Positions 37,793-49,182 of a stretch of 64,000 bases of DNA are shown here, piece after piece. The position numbers and the translations under genes were made by a program. The notes under the pieces were generated by a model that made no database searches, was not told the DNA's origin, and saw only the letters and a list, made by a program, of their open reading frames with translations. The first letter of the stretch is position 1; every line of letters starts with the position of its first letter. Location of the stretch: contig JAPTYO010000015.1 in the NCBI GenBank assembly GCA_036873135.1, forward strand, positions 15,603,683 through 15,667,682. The letters run 5' to 3'. This DNA comes from Clarkia xantiana subsp. parviflora. Its lineage: Eukaryota; Streptophyta; Magnoliopsida; Myrtales; Onagraceae.

Positions 37793-38860
37793 ATGGATGA
37801 CGAGACTAAGTCGCTCTTGCTGGAATTCATGAAGAAGATGGAGAAGTTCCAGGGGAAGACCGAGCAAGCGCTGACCAATCTGCGGGAAGAACAGAATACA
37901 CTTCGGAGTGGCACGGAGGAGCTCGCAGCCACGATGGAGGGGATCACAGAAGAAAAAGGGGGACGGATCGACAAATGGAAGGCACCCATGGATCAACCGG
38001 CCCAAGAAGACTCATCGGCAACGAGGGCGAATTTCAGAACCAGCAAGGAGGGCTGTGGCCGGTAAGATCGACGATCAGCGGCAAAAGTCACCGCCGGAAG
38101 GATGGAGCCGGGGATTGGGCGGTAAAGGAGATCAGAGCACACCCAAGCAGAACGACCATGGAAGAGACGGCCGTTCCGATGACAGGGAGACCACCCCCGA
38201 CCAAGATGGAGTTCCCTACCTACGACGGAATAACACACACACACACCGTGGAATGGCTACAAAAATGCGAAGACTACTTCATGGACCAGAGAGTGACTGA
38301 TGACGACGCCCAAGTAAGAAAGGCGAGCTTCGTACTCACCGGAGGAACGGGGCAGTGGAGTAATTTGAGACGCCTAACCAACCATAATATCGGCTGAGAC
38401 GAGTTTAAGAAGAGCTGCAAGAGCCGATTCAGAAGGGTTGATGCCGTGAACCCAGTCGGAGAACTCTCAAACCTACGATAGACAGGATTAGTGGACGCAT
38501 ATTGCGACCAATTTGAGGCGTGCCTGGGCAGACAGTACCGACTGACTGCGCCGATCTAGATGATGGGCTGAGGAAGGAGGTCGAGTACCTGCGGCCGGAA
38601 ATGGTTTTTGAAGCAATGGAGTTCGCCCGCAACAATGAATACAAAATAGAGAAAGACCGACGTGCGAGGGCCTTTGGAGGCCACCTGTCACCAGTGGTTC
38701 CGCAACCTTGGCCCAGCGGCCGCCACACCGGAACGGACCGAAGGGCTGAGCAGGTCGTCAAGGTAGCAACACCTAGTTCGAAAAGCAGCAGGACTAGCGA
38801 ACAGAAGGGGGGGGGACAGCGAAGACGGGAGAAAATACAAGATCAACCAAGGAAGACGTA
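37793..38860 (+). pseudogene. Gypsy copy A gag (capsid part), broken
   Basis: The ATG at 37793 opens a coiled-coil-like N-terminal part (LLLEFMKKMEKFQGKTEQAL). The frame shifts near 37930-37990, and the Retrotrans_gag-type core follows (MEFPTYDG, VEWLQKCEDYF, NPVGELSNLR). The core frame is closed by TGA at 38395 where a tryptophan is usual, by TAG at 38479 (CAG in copy B) and by TAG near 38558. A downstream part (38520-38861) ends RRREKIQDQPRKT, where foreign sequence begins. Its zinc knuckle resumes at 44018 beyond that insertion. Non-functional. Confidence 0.8.
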
Positions 38861-40309
38861 ACTCCTAATTCAGAATCATCAACGTCATTATTTGAGCAAG
38901 GAATCAACACCGAACTCAGGCTCAGATCTAAGGAAAACGAATCCACAACTCAAAAGCTTGGGAAGTAAGGTTTCGAAATCGACCCTTACACAGATCAAGC
39001 ACCTTGTCTGTGAATGGTAAGACATTTGCCTCTGACATCCCATCAAGAGGAAAACCTCGATAGAGGGGGCACAAGGGGAAGATCCTGCTTTAAGGTGAAA
39101 ATCCAAACACTTAGTGAAGGAAGGTTACAACAAAGGAAAAGAGAAGGACCTTGTCAGCTCGACACACCCCAAATATATATACTTACGCAACACAAACACA
39201 ACTTCTAATGAATTTATCCAACAAGGCATAGCCAATACGGGGGCAAACCCATGAAAAAATCATGGAACATCACCTACAAACCTGAAGGAAAATATCCATT
39301 TTGAGTTCAGGTCCTAATTCAAGGGAAGCCTATAATCAAGATTTGAGGTGGGAGGAGCATAACCAATGTGACGCTGTCTAAAAGCATAGAAAAATATTCC
39401 AATGTAAAGGAAAATGCGAAACACACTAAGTATCACTAAGCTTCAAGAAGACTATTACAGCCCGGTCGGACCCCCCATGCCCAAGCAAGGGGCGTGGATC
39501 AGATTCACTAGTCTGAAACACGTCTTCAAGATTAACAACTCGAGACACCATGCTATGAGAAAGCTATTCAACCTAAATACAACACCTTCCAATATACATT
39601 ATTCATACTCGACCATCACCACAAAAGTGTTTTTTCTCAAAAACACAAGGAAGAGGGGGTAATAATTTACAAGCTTTCTCAGGATATGAACACTACCACA
39701 ACCAGTTACCAAGAGAATGAAAATCACCCCCACCCACCCAAAGCAAAAGCTTCCCCCCCCCAAACCTAAGAGATACATCCGGCAAAGGCATTGTCCAAAC
39801 CATGCCTATGACTGAAATAAGCAAGCATGAGAAATAGTAAGTCTTACAAGGGACACCCATCGCACCCAAACAAGCAGACATATCAAATACAACACAATAT
39901 TAGGGAGCCACAAGCATAAGGGGTACCCAACCAAGAAAATGAACGAGGGGCTTTCAACAGTCAAATATGAGAGGCAGTGTGATCACCAAGCAACTTGAGG
40001 GGCACCAAATGAACAAGTGTTTGGTAGTCCACCTAAGTGTAAAAGAAAAGATTAGAAGCAGAAGGTCACAAGAACATGCAACACCATTTCTCCTAGAAGA
40101 GGTCACGTAAGAGGAAATACAGCCTCAACTCCCTGTACGGACTCGTCTTAAGTTGGAAACATACAAGCATCGCCCTCGAAAGGTGATCTCCCACAATCAG
40201 GATAAAGCTAGGTAACAGGCAATATCATAGAGACAAAACTCAAGCAAAGATTCAAAAGGCATATCAAAGACGCACCCTACCTGGGAAATGACACAAGGTA
40301 AAGTAATAT

Positions 40310-40655
40310 TCCGAGCCCTCCGGGAGCCAATCCCGTGAACAGAGTCGACGCCCCCAAGAGCGTATCTTGTTGACTAACATTGTGCCATCCGGGAGCCAAT
40401 CCTGTGAAAAGTTATGTGCCCTCCGGGAGCCAATCCTGTGAAAAGTTCTGTGCCCTCCGGGAGCCAATCCTGTGAAAAATTATGTGCCCTCCAGGAGCCA
40501 ATCCTGTGAAAAGTTATGTGCCCTCCGAGAGCCAATCTCGTGAAAAGATTCGACGCCCCCAAGAGTGTATCTTGTTGACTTATTTTGTGCCATCCGGGAG
40601 CCAATCCCGTGAAAAGATTCTACGCCCCTATGAGCGTATCCTAAAGCGATCTTTA
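40310..40655. repeat. 34-bp minisatellite, copy A (seven units)
   Basis: Seven gagccaat cores (40325 to 40596) in units like tccgggagccaatcctgtga. Two longer spacers carry gacgcccccaagagngtatc. Copy B has one unit more (a gagcccat variant at 56579). Confidence 0.9.
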
Positions 40656-41156
40656 CATCATCCACAAGAGTATACCACGAGAAATTTTTTACAAGGCAAT
40701 GATATATGATATGAGAAACATACAAGTTTGTTCATGATGAGATCACAGGTATCATGATAGACAAGGATACCAAAGGAGATCAAGTAAGGAGAAGCATACA
40801 CAAGGAAAGAGTCCATGACCAAGGAACCACATAAACAACCACAAGCAGTTATCATAAGAAAGGAATGACAAAAATCAAGTGGGGTAATGAAAGGAAACTC
40901 CGAAAAAAGAGAAGAAACACGATAATAGGCAAACAAATCACAAGTCATATAAAACGACTTTTGAAGAAGAATTGCCTTACAAGTCGCACAAGGCAACCTC
41001 CGACAAACCTTACTGTCTTGCACGTCGCCCTCGCGTGACCTATGCTCGCATCCTACTTGAACATCGTCAAGTAAACTCATGAAGGGGAAATAAAAAAAGC
41101 ATAAAGGATACAACATCCAAAAAGTATAGCCTAAACAAAAGGCAACTATAGAAACA

Positions 41157-41500
41157 AAATGGCTATCATGTCCACACACTGCGAAGTGGCTATCATGTCC
41201 ACACACCAAGAGGTGGCTATCATGTCCACACGCCAAGAGGTGGCTATCATGTCCACACACCGAGAGGTGGCTATCATGTCCACACACCAAGAGGTGGCTA
41301 TCATGCCCACACACCAAGAGGTGGATATCATGCCCACACACCAAGAGGTGGCTATCATGTCCACACACCAAAAGGTGGCTATCATGTCCACATACTAAGA
41401 GGTGACTTCATGTCCACACACTGCAAGGTGGCTATCATGTACACATACCAAGAGGTGGTTATCAGGTCTACACATCAAAAAACGGCTATCAAGTATACAC
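41157..41500. repeat. 27-bp minisatellite, copy A
   Basis: About twelve units of gtggctatcatgtccacaca plus ccaagag. Because 27 is a multiple of three, frames stay open on both strands (nine-residue units MSTHQEVAI on plus, VCGHDSHLL on minus), giving the 237-residue minus frame at 40658-41371. Confidence 0.95.
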
Positions 41501-42049
41501 ATCGCGGGGATACTTTCACAACAACGAACATAAAAAATCTATGCCTAACCTTAGAAGGAGATTAAAACAAAGGGAAAAACAATACCCTTCATATGCTCAT
41601 CAAAGGTCTGCACTTATATTTCAACCTTCCGGGATGATACCAGGTAGGAGACATCCTCATTATGAAGACAACCTCTATATTTCACGAAATCAACTATAAA
41701 GCGGAGAATCACAACAAGCACTATCGTGGGCATATAACGAAACGATCCCCACAACGATCACAACTATGATACTAGTAGAGGCTAACTCAAGAGCAGTCTC
41801 CACCAAACTTTCAAGCAGAAATTTGCTGTCTTAATTAGAGTCATGGTAAAAGAAAGGAGTCTCAATGAAAGGGGATGATCAAACCCATCACCAAAAGCAA
41901 GATCTTCAACACAATGGTTAATCACATGACCCCATAGGTATGCCAAAGACACCCTCAAAAGTTGTTAAATCTACAGGAAGATGAAAGAAACCTGAGACTC
42001 GGCCCCTCGACTGGGGGGCAGGGGATCGAGGAGAGACATCAAAATCTAT

Positions 42050-43038
42050 GGTCATCCCATCGCCAGTTGCTTCCCCTTGTCAAGCAAAGAGGGAGCCTCT
42101 TCAACCACTATCTTCTTATCATGAGAGGGAGTAGGCAAGGGGGCACTTAAGGAGAGTCTCTCGCGGCTTCCTTCGCCTGGGCAGCCGAGGGCCCGACATC
42201 AGAGTCAGGTTTTCGCGCCTTGGATTTAGATTGACTTGAACTCTTGCCCACTGCAAGAACCCACTCGGTAACCAGGGGCGAACGCTCTAACAACAAGAAG
42301 AAAGCAACAAGAGAACAGTCATAAGTATATCATAAAGAAAAGAGAATGGAAAAGGAACATGCGGGAAGCCTCTGCAACTTTCCCTAACTTAGAAGATTTC
42401 TTGGCCTTATGAGCAGAGCTAGAGGGTACTTTCTTCTTATTCAAATCAACGGTGCGTTCGGAACGCTCCGCCTGCACATTATACGTTTTTCCATGAAACC
42501 AAACTACAAGGGGAAAAAAAGATGAATGAAAACAAGAGGATTAATGACATACCAAGCTCACAAGAAGGAGGGGTCAAGCGAACCCCCGCCTCATACAAGT
42601 CCACCTCGGACACCCAAGACACAGGACAATGAGAATTGGTCTGATTGCTTTGATAAATGATCTTCATGGTCTCCTTGTCCGGAGGAGAAAGCTCCCCAAA
42701 AAAGAGGACCAGCCATCCGAGTGACCGACGCAAAGTTCGACCCTTACTCATGGAAGGGCGAAATACGCCTATTACGGGGACAACCTCAACATCAAGTTAC
42801 GGGAGCAAAACCACCACCAAAGAGATCCGACCATCAAAATGCTAGGTACACCAACCAAGGGAACAAACCCCAGAGCGTCACAAAGAGGGCGAACTTTTAG
42901 CTTCCCCAAATGGAGCAACGCTCTGACACATCCGAAGGAAGGGTCAACCCTTAACAAAGGCCGATAAACCCCTTCGATCGCGGCGAGGCAAGGGTCAAGA
43001 GCTATACACACGCTCCAGCGAATGAAGGAAAATGTCAC
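42050..43038 (-). pseudogene. Antisense reading frames of the inserted element (copy A), probably a spliced gene
   Basis: Antisense to the LTR element, open stretches run 43038-42772, 42751-42555, about 42505-42358 and about 42260-42050. Splice-like edges join them: a donor gagcttg/gtatgtc at 42555-42549, an acceptor just before tttcatgg and a ttcttgcag acceptor near 42252. Translated pieces have normal protein composition (RSLGWLVLFFGELSPPDKET; ERSERTVDLNKKKVPSSS). Antisense genes are known from plant Tat-type retrotransposons; I cannot assign a domain. In copy A the last frame is shifted by a lost G near 42144 (copy B is open). Confidence 0.5.
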
Positions 43039-43269
43039 ACATGTCGAAGGTCGAGGTTAAAGGACAATACTCACACTAGTACGAGGGAGTCGGAACGTTG
43101 TGTCCCATCGAGTGACAGAGTTCGCACCCTCGGATAAAAGGGAGAGGACAAGGCCCAAAAACGCGCCTACGGACAAGCAAAGGTTTCATCAAGAGGTAAA
43201 GTCACGGTTTCAAATTGCACGTGTCATCCCATCCTAAAATAGAGTCAACCAAGGGTCATGCCATTGGTT

Positions 43270-43283
43270 AACTCGGGGGCAAG
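43270..43283 (+). promoter_or_regulatory. Polypurine-tract-like sequence before the 3' LTR
   Basis: actcgggggcaag immediately precedes the LTR start TGATGG, in the position where plus-strand DNA synthesis is primed in LTR elements. Confidence 0.65.
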
Positions 43284-44017
43284 TGATGGATATACGCCCA
43301 ATTTGAACTCGTTTTAATTCAGACTGTCTTATTTTGAACACCCCACTTACGATTTCAAATCGAAATTTTGACCCGAACACTTCACCCGCATTGCTAACGG
43401 TCCGGACAAGTCAAGGCGCCCCGCCCGGACCGTTCCGTCGACCTCACCTAGGTGGGATCGGGTGGTTTCACCCGATCTCTCCTAGGGGAGATCGGGTGGA
43501 CCAACCCGATCTCCCCTAGGGGAGATCGGGTGGGCCAACCCGATCCCCCCTAGGGGAGATCGGGCGGACTGACCCAACCTCCCCTAGGAGGGGTTGGGCA
43601 AGCCAACCCAATTTTGGGCCTTAGGGGTCGGATTTCCCGTCTGACCCCAAGGGTCCTAACCTCTTTTTCGTCTATCCGACACTTAGTCTTTTTCACCCAC
43701 CTCTCCATGCTTTAAGGGTCTAATCTTGCTATTATATGATAAACGAGTATGTTTAAGGATTAACAACGTCATTAAGCCACATTAATGACACTGTTGCCTA
43801 TATATACTCCACAAGTTTCATTCATTCCAACAAGCTTACTTCTTCACATGCTCTAGCTCTGCCTTCTCTCTAGTTTATCTCTCTAACAAAATCAAACTGA
43901 CTTAGGCATCGTAGAGGGTTCACCGAGCACCACCCCCCTCTCCGTGCTCGGTACTGCCCCTTTTGCAGGTTGGCAGGAACCAAAGGAACTGATCATCCAG
44001 ACAAGCTAGACGGATCA
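43284..44017 (+). repeat. 3' LTR of the inserted element, copy A (734 bp)
   Basis: Starts TGATGGATATACGCCCAATT and ends AGACGGATCA (inverted ends TGAT../..ATCA). A TATA-like tatatatactcc lies near 43798. A ctttctctctagtttatc block near 43865 and ccttttgcagg near 43960 are shared with the solo LTRs at 12894 and 36.4-37.0 kb. Its middle is a tandem palindrome cluster. The Gypsy zinc knuckle resumes directly after it. Confidence 0.8.
43440..43605. repeat. Palindrome cluster in the LTR, copy A
   Basis: Repeated 34-bp units combining ctcccctaggggagatcggg and a ggaccaaccc spacer. Each ctaggggag/ctcccctag and gatcggg/cccgatc pair can form a hairpin. Copy B lacks one unit. Confidence 0.9.
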
Positions 44018-44559
44018 TAAAAGAGAACGATTAATCTGTGAGAAGTGTCACTCGGATCAGAGACCCGACGACCCGAGGGACACGACCTAACAGTTCCCTT
44101 GACAATTCAAGGGCATAAATTCGAGATCAACTGCTTCGCCATAGCCTTGAGCAAGTTCGATGCCGAGATCGGAATGCGTTGGCTAAACGCGTTAGGAAGA
44201 GTCATTTGGGATGGCATTACCCGTACTGTGGAGTTCATCTCCGGAGCTGCAACCATAACATGCCAATGAGAGGAAACAGAGACACTTGGAAGGGGTGCTT
44301 CGGTTTACGCACTTGGAAGTACGAGCGACTACTTGGAAGGTTGGGTCGAAGAAGAATAGATATTTGTTATCAGAAAAGAAGAGGAACAGGGTACCACCTT
44401 GTCAACCAAGGAACTAGCAGCACCATCGGAGGAAGGACTTCGACAAGTGTTATTAGAATTTTCCGATTTATTCTCGACACCTACAGCTTTACCGCAATCA
44501 AGAAAATGCGACCATCGAATTCGGTTGATGCAAGGGGCTGACCCGGTGGCAGTCCGACC
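44018..44559 (+). pseudogene. Gypsy copy A: zinc knuckle, protease end and start of RT, broken
   Basis: Resumes the Gypsy gag with a KRERLICEKCH zinc-knuckle start (44020-44052). It then reads the C-terminal part of a retropepsin-type domain (PLTIQGHKFEINCFAIAL, IGMRWLNALG; 44096-44215) and, after a frame change, a linker and RT entry (LLEFSDLFSTP, HRIRLMQGADPVAVRP; about 44450-44559). The catalytic DTG/DSG part of the protease is not visible. The reading is cut at 44559 by a solo LTR. Confidence 0.75.
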
Positions 44560-45796
44560 TGTAAACACCTAATTTTGGTACGCGCGACACGTATGTAACA
44601 TGTTAAAAATGTTATGTGTAACGCGTTTAAAAAAGGAAATATCTAAATATGGAAGGTTACGGGGTTGCTAAAATAGGTTTAGCTTAAATTTGGACAGTAC
44701 ATATGCATTAAATACTATGTAATATTCAGAAAATATATATTATATATTTATGGTAATATTCATAAATATATATATGTATAATTTTCGGAATTTTGGGTGT
44801 ATATTGAGGAAAATATTGCTTTCCTAATTTTTGGGGCCTAGTTTAGCAATAAATAGGGTCTTTTGTTACATGTAAATACACAACAGAAAAATTAGTAAAA
44901 AAAAATATTTATTTTCTTGAAATTTGTGCAAAATTAACTTTATCTCTCTCCTCACCCTCCCTCTCTCCCTGTGGTGGTTTTCTTCCCGCCTAACCAAGCT
45001 CTGCTGCCCCAGCCACCATACCCAGCCTTCCGGCGTTATCTCCCGAGCTGCTCCAGTCCGGCCTCGTCCCGGCCATCTGCTGCTCTGCCGCTGCGTCCAA
45101 CAAGCATGGTCACTCGCTGACCACCATTCCGATTAGACCTCCGACCCGGGCCGACGCCGTTCGCTACCATCACCAACGACCCGCTCCCTTCGCCGAGATC
45201 ATATCACACCGTCTAGCCACGGTCCACCGTTGCTATCACCCCCAGAAGGTTGCTGGCTACCCTTCCGTCTTTTCTTGCGTTCATCTTCAGAGTTCAAGCA
45301 GGTGATGGATTTCTAATTTTATTTATTATTATTATTATATTTAATATATGTAATATTATAATGTTTAATGAGTAGAATAGGTGATATAATATAATATACA
45401 TGTATATAATATGTCAGAATTTAACATTAGTAAGATTGATATATTTTTTTAGATTTCCCTTCGGTAAATAATTAAAATCTGTTGATATTACTGAGTTTAG
45501 GAATTTAAAAATATTTTTTTTAATAACATGAAATTGTGTATATATTAGAGTAGTGGCGAATTTAGTGAATTGAGTACAGAAAGGGCGTAATTAGAAATTA
45601 TATTTTTAATTCGTAATAGAATCCCTGAACTTTAATCTCCGATCGTAGACCTATTTTTATACCTAGGTATTTAATTCGTTATTTTCTTAGGTAAATTTAG
45701 GATTCTAGTTAGCCTTATAATTAACTAGTGGCGACTCTTTCAAAATCCACGTTTTAAAAAACGTTTATCTTCGTAGGTCAGATTTTAGGTCTGACA
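44560..45796 (+). repeat. Solo LTR inside Gypsy RT, copy A (1,237 bp)
   Basis: TGTAAACACC..GGTCTGACA, flanked by perfect 5-bp duplications cgacc (44555-44559 and 45797-45801). RT sequence is continuous on either side (..AVRP, then [12 protein letters not shown] after one stop). It has a TATA-like caataaatagg (44848) and an internal C-rich stretch whose short frames (44924-45136) are not genes. A large LTR with these ends suits a different, larger Gypsy family. Strand was assigned from the TATA position. Confidence 0.9.
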
Positions 45797-46490
45797 CGAC
45801 CACACCAATAACCTCACCTCCTGAAAAACGAAATCGAGCAACAATGCTCAACGATGCTGCGTACGGGTATAATCCGACCCAGTTCCTCACCATTCTCGTC
45901 TCCAGTCTTATTGGTGAAGAAAACGGATGGCTCGTGGCGGTTTTGCATGGACTACCGGGAACTAAACAAGGTCACAGTAAAAGACCAAATCCCAATACCG
46001 GTGGTGGATGAATTACTCTACGACTTACACGATGCACGATTCTTCACGAAGCTCGATTTAACGGCTGGTTTCCACCAAATCCGGATGTCCGAACCCGATA
46101 TCAAGAAGACGGCATTCCGAACCCACCACGGCCACTACGAGTTTCTCGTGATGCCGTTCGGCCTTTCCAACTCATCGTCCACCTTCCAGGGCTTGATAAA
46201 TGAATTTTTCAAGGATCAATTACGTAAGTGCGTCCTAGTCTTCTTTGACGACATACTCGTTTATAGAAATTCGTGGGTACAACACCTCGCACACGTCCAC
46301 GAAGCCTTCTCCTTGATCCGAGCACACAAGCTACTGTTGAAGAGGCCGAAATGTACTTTCAGACAGCAGTTCATTGCATATCTCTGCCACGTAATCGCTA
46401 ACGACGGAGTGATGGTGGACGAATAAAAAATATCAGCCATAACAAAATCGCCCAAGTCAAGGACAGCACGGGCAGTCCGCGGGTTCCTAG
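45797..46490 (+). pseudogene. Gypsy copy A: reverse transcriptase core, truncated
   Basis: Open from the RT fingers to beyond the palm: [63 protein letters not shown] and the catalytic FFDDILVY (46237-46264). A stop (taa, 46424-46426) precedes a still recognisable connection segment (RTARAVRGFL) that is cut at 46490 by the Copia LTR. RNase H, integrase and the 3' LTR of this Gypsy element are therefore not in copy A. Confidence 0.85.
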
Positions 46491-47060
46491 TGTTAGCATA
46501 TGGTGACGTGGCGTCGTAATAGAAGCCCGTTAATCAAGGGAATTACCTAAGTTAATTAGGTAATTGTCAATCTGGGCTAATTGGGCCAAATCCAATTAGT
46601 AATTGAAAAGGGAGGCCCAAAATGGGCTTCCCCCCCCCCCCCCCTTTTTACATGGTTCGGCCGAAACCCTAGTACCACATAGGGTGGAGTTGCCTTTTGG
46701 CAACTCCACCCAATACTATATATAGGGGTGACTCCTAAGGGTTTAAACACAAATTTAAGAACAATGATCTCCATTGAGAAAACTTATCACCCTAGTCTAA
46801 CATTTCGGCACCATCACATCAAGTCCAAGGTTCCATCTCCGTTGAAGAATCGATCAGAGGTCTTGTTGTGGAGCTGCATCGCGTGGGACTTCTTCTGACG
46901 AAGAACTTGCACGTGGTTCCGACCGGAGGATCAGAACTCCCTCCACATCGTTCTTGGGCAGGAAAGCTAAAAGGTATGTGTACTAATTCCGCTGCGTAGA
47001 TTAGATATCTTGCTAATACACGTTTAGCATTCCGTAGTATTATGTCCCCGTAATCCAACA
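46491..47060 (+). repeat. 5' LTR of Copia element, copy A (570 bp)
   Basis: Starts TGTTAGCATATGG and ends AATCCAACA, followed by the primer-binding site. It shares aatagaagcccgttaat, cggccgaaacc, ttccgctgcgtag and other blocks with the LTRs at 2688, 5335 and 13715. TATA-like ctatatatagg at 46715. A C-run (about 46630-46644) varies in length between copies. The preceding pentamer cctag (46486-46490) is the expected target site in Gypsy RT. Confidence 0.9.
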
Positions 47061-47061
47061 G

Positions 47062-47073
47062 TGGTATCAGAGC
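47062..47073 (+). promoter_or_regulatory. Primer-binding site of Copia element, copy A
   Basis: TGGTATCAGAGC, one base inside the LTR; complementary to initiator methionine tRNA. Confidence 0.95.
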
Positions 47074-49182
47074 CAAGTTAGGAGTTCTTAAGTTTTTGAT
47101 AAATTGATGTTCTTGATGTTATAAAAAATCCGAAATTTTCAAGTATATGAACACCATGAAGAAATCCGAAATTTTTAGCTATTTTTATGTGTTTGATCTT
47201 TAAAAACTTTAAAATTTCAAATTTTACATGTTTTTATAGATCATAGCCGAAAATTTGGGTTTGAATATAAGTTTGATGTTCATGATCTTCAAGAACACCG
47301 TGAATTTTATCAAGAACACATTTTGGATTCATGATCAAGTTAGGGTTTGATCTTAAATTTTGACAACTTTTCCAACTCTTTGTGTTTGTGCCGAAAACCC
47401 TAGGGGTATATTAGGTAAAAAATTTAATTTTCTTGGTCACCAAGTTAAAATTTCGGCACAAATATTTTAATATATATGTTGCCATTTTTAAATTTTATTA
47501 ATAGGTAACTATATATCTATAAGTTGGAAAATATGGATAGGTTTATAATATAATATTGTAAAATATATTAACTATCAATATATATAGCTAAAAGATAGGG
47601 ATAAAGATATATTGATAGGATTTAGTTACTTAAAAAGATTAAGAAGATATATTGTCTATATATTTTATCCATAAATATATTTTTGACAATATTTATATAT
47701 ATATAGTGATTTGGCCGAATTTTATATATATATATATATTATATATTGTTAATTGATTTGCATATTAGTGATAAAATCTTGACAATATTTATATATATAT
47801 ATATGTATTTTAGCCGAATTACATGTATGTATTAGCAATATTAGAAATTATTTTAAACAATTAATATTTCTTGGTGGCTAAGTTAAGTTTTTAGTGGACT
47901 TTAAAACCCTACTTAGCCCACAAGACATATTTCGGCCGAACTCTAGGGTTTATGGGCCGGTCCAATTGCTAAACCAGAATGAATAAAACCAATCCGGGTT
48001 TTCTTAATCGGGTCGACCTAGTCGGGTCGGGTCGGACCGTAGTAACTAAATTAAACCTAACATAACCGGTCTTGAGTGATAAACCGAACCACTATCTTAT
48101 TTTATTGAACCGTTTTGGATCAAACCAGAATTTTTAAAATCAGATCGAATTGAACCGGATTTTAAAAATTTAGACCGAACCATTTTAAAATTTTCGGAAA
48201 TTTTAAATTGTTCAATAAAATAGGATGTCAACTTTTAAATCCAAAATGTTTTCGAACTTTAAAATTAACCTAAATAGTGCTCTTAGGGTTTGTGTTTTAT
48301 TACACGGTTTTAATTAAAACCCTAATGCCTGGTTTCAATTATGGGGATGGATCTCGGACTTGCATGTTTTTGGACTGGATTAAATTAGTGGGCTGATTTG
48401 CAATTGTTTACTTTCTGCATCATATATTTTGATATAATTAGAACTGTCGTCTTGACTTTGTCAAGCTAGTTGGATATTATATTACGAGCATTGAGCTCTG
48501 GGATTTAAATATATGGTTTGTGCAATAAGATAGACATGCTATGTTGATTGAAAATGCCTAGAATCCATGTCTAGAAATTCGCATGATTGATTGTAAGCAT
48601 GAATTGCAAAACAGCCCCTAATATTTTCAAAGTGTTTCATAAAACCGAAAATTCCAGTCGCCAATTATGCATGATGTGTGCGGATGTTGCATGTTTTGAC
48701 GCGTATGCTAGGATGTTCATGATAGAACGCATGCGATATTTACTTTACGTAGAATTATATATGCTAGGAACATTAGACGCATGACGCGTAAGCATGTTGT
48801 GTTCGATATTTATGGCATGGTATGATGATTTGCTAGATGTAGTATAATTATAAATATGCATGCGAAAATTATCGAATAATTTTACAAAATCATAAGGGCC
48901 TTGGGAAAGCCAAGATCGGGTATGCTTATTTGAAAATTCCCGTTCCGGTAATTTGCAATAAAATAACCGTTTTCAAAAGATTGGTCTATTAGATTGAAAA
49001 CGACAATAGTGTGAATTCTTTCACGACACCCCATTCCTCGGTTTACTGAAGGTTGGTTTGGTTTAGTGACTGAAGAATCACTATTCGTCGTATTCCATCA
49101 TAATAGATAATCTGATGTTTACAATTCTGTCAAAATGTTGTTCTCTTCCTAATTTACATGATTGTCACCATAATAGTTCTAA
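47074..49182 (+). mobile_element. Long untranslated leader of the Copia element, copy A
   Basis: About 2.1 kb between primer-binding site and gag without a usable frame. AT-rich, with a ggtcgggtcgg patch (48005-48035). The minus-strand element 2 leader at 3288-5334 is its diverged homologue, so the long leader is a family trait and not an accident. Confidence 0.8.

Larger units (their letters stand above)
38861..43283 (+). mobile_element. Inserted LTR element remnant: long non-coding 3' region without gag-pol (copy A)
   Basis: This 4.4-kb stretch separates the Gypsy gag core from its zinc knuckle and ends in a polypurine tract and a 3' LTR, so it is the 3' internal part of another LTR element. 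It has no gag, RT or integrase; no 5' LTR is seen at its left edge, which is therefore truncated. It holds two minisatellites (34-bp and 27-bp units) and antisense frames near its end. Large non-coding 3' regions with tandem repeats and antisense frames are known in plant Tat-type Gypsy elements; assignment to that group is inference. Confidence 0.65.

Noticed and set aside
37748..38300. Several overlapping minus- and plus-strand frames over gag
   Set aside because: Shadows of the GC-rich gag region; only the frames with capsid motifs were kept.
40658..41371. 237-residue minus-strand protein (also 56673-57386)
   Set aside because: Half of it is the 27-bp repeat, and the rest has no family features. 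Conservation between copies only reflects the recent duplication.
40310..41500. CRISPR-like regular repeats
   Set aside because: The 34-bp and 27-bp units are contiguous minisatellites without unique spacers, inside a plant retroelement.
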